In this document: positions 15,731-16,878 of the stretch, piece by piece
Position numbering within the stretch: position 1 is the first letter of the stretch
How the letters are laid out: each line of letters begins with the position of its first letter
From: Pseudomonadota bacterium
GTDB taxonomy: Bacteria; Myxococcota_A; Polyangia; GCA-2747355
Assembly: GCA_016702545.1 (NCBI GenBank)
Contig: JADJDT010000037.1
Span: 1-16,878, forward strand
DNA length: 16,878 bases
Direction of reading: 5' to 3'
Translations under genes and position numbers: made by a program
The notes under the pieces: model-generated
Database searches by the model: none
The model's input: the letters and a program-made list of their open reading frames with translations, nothing else
What the model was told of the DNA's origin: nothing

Positions 15731-16878
15731 TCAGAGGCCCATCTCGGCGAGAGCCTTTTGCCAGGGCAGGGCCGGCACGCCATCGATGACCCGCTCCGTC
15801 GAGCCCGCATGCGCCAGCATGCACCGGATGGAGGAAGGCAACCGAAGGGCTGCGCGCTTGAGCGGGCGAATGTCGCCACCCTGCGGGCTGGACGTCGACT
15901 TGACCTCGATCAACCAAGTGTCGCCGCCGAGCGTGACCACGAAGTCCACCTCGAGCCCGCCGCGCGTGCGCAGCGTGCCGAGCCGCAGGTCCCTGTCGAA
16001 CGCCGCGGTGCTCGCCCAGAGCTGGGAGACGAAGAGGTGCTCGAAGAGGTTGCCGCTGCGGTCGCCCGAGACGCCGAAGTTACCCAGCAGGCCGTTGAGC
16101 ACGCCGGGGTCGAAGAAGTAGAACTTGGGGTGGCGTACGAGGTCTGCCAGCTCGAGATCGCCGTGCGGATCCACGCGTCGAACCAGCAAGCTATCCTCGA
16201 GAATCTCGAAGTAGCGCATCGCGGAACGTCGCGCGACCTTGGCGCGAGCGGCGAGCTTGGAGAAGTCCAACGATTGGCCGGCGTTCGCCCACGGCGGCGG
16301 CTCAGTCAGGAAAGCGTGAAAAGCTCTCGAGGCTGCGCGTCAAAGCTTCTGCTTGAACCTCTTCTCGCAGATAAGAGCCCGCGTAGCTGCGCAAGAGCTT
16401 CTGCTTCTCGGCCGGCGGATGCTCCAGATAAGGCTCCGGCAAAGTGCCGACGGCCATCGCCAGGGCGGTATCGACGCGCCGATCGAGCTCAGCAGAGGTC
16501 AACGGTCCGAGGTGATAGGTGAAGACGCGCCCGGGCAAGAGATTCGCGCCGCCCCGCCGTAGCTTGCGTGCGCTGGATCCCGTGAGCAGGAAACGCGGCA
16601 CCTGCTGCCCCTGGATCTTCGCGTCGTCGAGGAGGCTCTGCACCGTGTTGAGCAGACTCGGCAGACGCTGAATCTCGTCGATGAGCACCGTACGCGGCAG
16701 GCGCGCGCGCATTCGCTCCTCGAGCTCGCGCGGATTCGACGCGAAGTCGAGAAAGGTCGCCTCGTTGCTCGCCAGGTCGACCACGAGATCGGCGCCAAGG
16801 CTCCGCATCAGCGTCGACTTGCCGGTTTGACGCGGTCCCAGGACAAACACCGACTGCGCGCTGGCATCGCAGCACACC
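15731..16878 (-). CDS. AAA_14/DUF4143-family ATPase, 5' partial, with one frameshift
   Basis: The N-terminal part has Walker A GPRQTGKST (about 16845-16819), Walker B VLIDEIQRLP (about 16692-16663) and TGSSARKL, the typical sensor region of these ATPases. That frame ends FSRFPD and a stop at 16302. Dropping one base of the AAA at 16311-16313 lets it continue FLTEPPPWANAGQSLDF into LDFSKLAARAKVARRSAMRY. The C-terminal DUF4143 part follows, with FYFFDPGVLN, GNLFEHLFVSQL and EVDFVV then LIEVKST, a PD-(D/E)XK-like signature. Both parts are needed for the family's usual length near 400 residues. The start lies beyond 16878. The family's function is not established; members are often horizontally spread and abundant. 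The break is either a real single-base insertion or a sequencing error. Confidence 0.88.

Overview
The window is high-GC bacterial DNA. The protein set suggests a member of the Myxococcota or a related deltaproteobacterial lineage: a very large cysteine-rich lipoprotein with aspartate-rich metal-binding motifs and RCC1-like repeats, several exported proteins of unknown function, a von Willebrand factor A protein beside a two-component system, and tandem glutathione transferases. This placement is an inference from gene content, not a measured phylogeny.

Layout. Positions 1-1146 (minus) hold the 5' part of an exported-protein gene that carries a 22-unit, 9-bp tandem repeat coding for Met-Asn-Ala-type tripeptides; several frame changes break it and its 3' end lies outside the window. 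A relatively AT-rich divergent intergenic region (1147-1641) contains a good promoter candidate for that gene and a perfect 8-bp inverted repeat just upstream of it. Positions 1642-7482 (plus) are best read as one gene of about 1,950 codons: lipoprotein signal, aspartate-rich motifs, about nine copies of a 140-residue cysteine-rich repeat, then 14 RCC1-like CWG repeats. As given, it is cut by at least eleven frame changes, nearly all of the same sign.

Positions 7641-8865 (minus) are two tightly linked glutathione transferase-like genes. Positions 8965-10278 (minus) encode an exported protein with GEHH and GNAHREG motifs that recall the TraB/ChaN/EreA group. A 156-bp MITE-like inverted-repeat element lies at 10427-10582. 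Positions 10681-15321 (plus) carry an exported unknown, a VWA-domain exported protein, a membrane histidine kinase and an OmpR-type response regulator, the last two overlapping by 4 bp; this looks like an envelope sensing unit. Positions 15322-15730 hold no supported gene. Positions 15731-16878 (minus) are an AAA_14/DUF4143 ATPase gene with one frameshift, whose 5' end is outside the window.

The most notable parts are the cysteine-rich/RCC1 lipoprotein with its nested repeats, the tripeptide-repeat gene with its repeat-internal indels, and the MITE-like element. The dense frame changes in 1-7480, against intact genes from 7641 to 15321, are the main caution: they may be sequencing or assembly errors or real decay, and the sequence alone does not decide.
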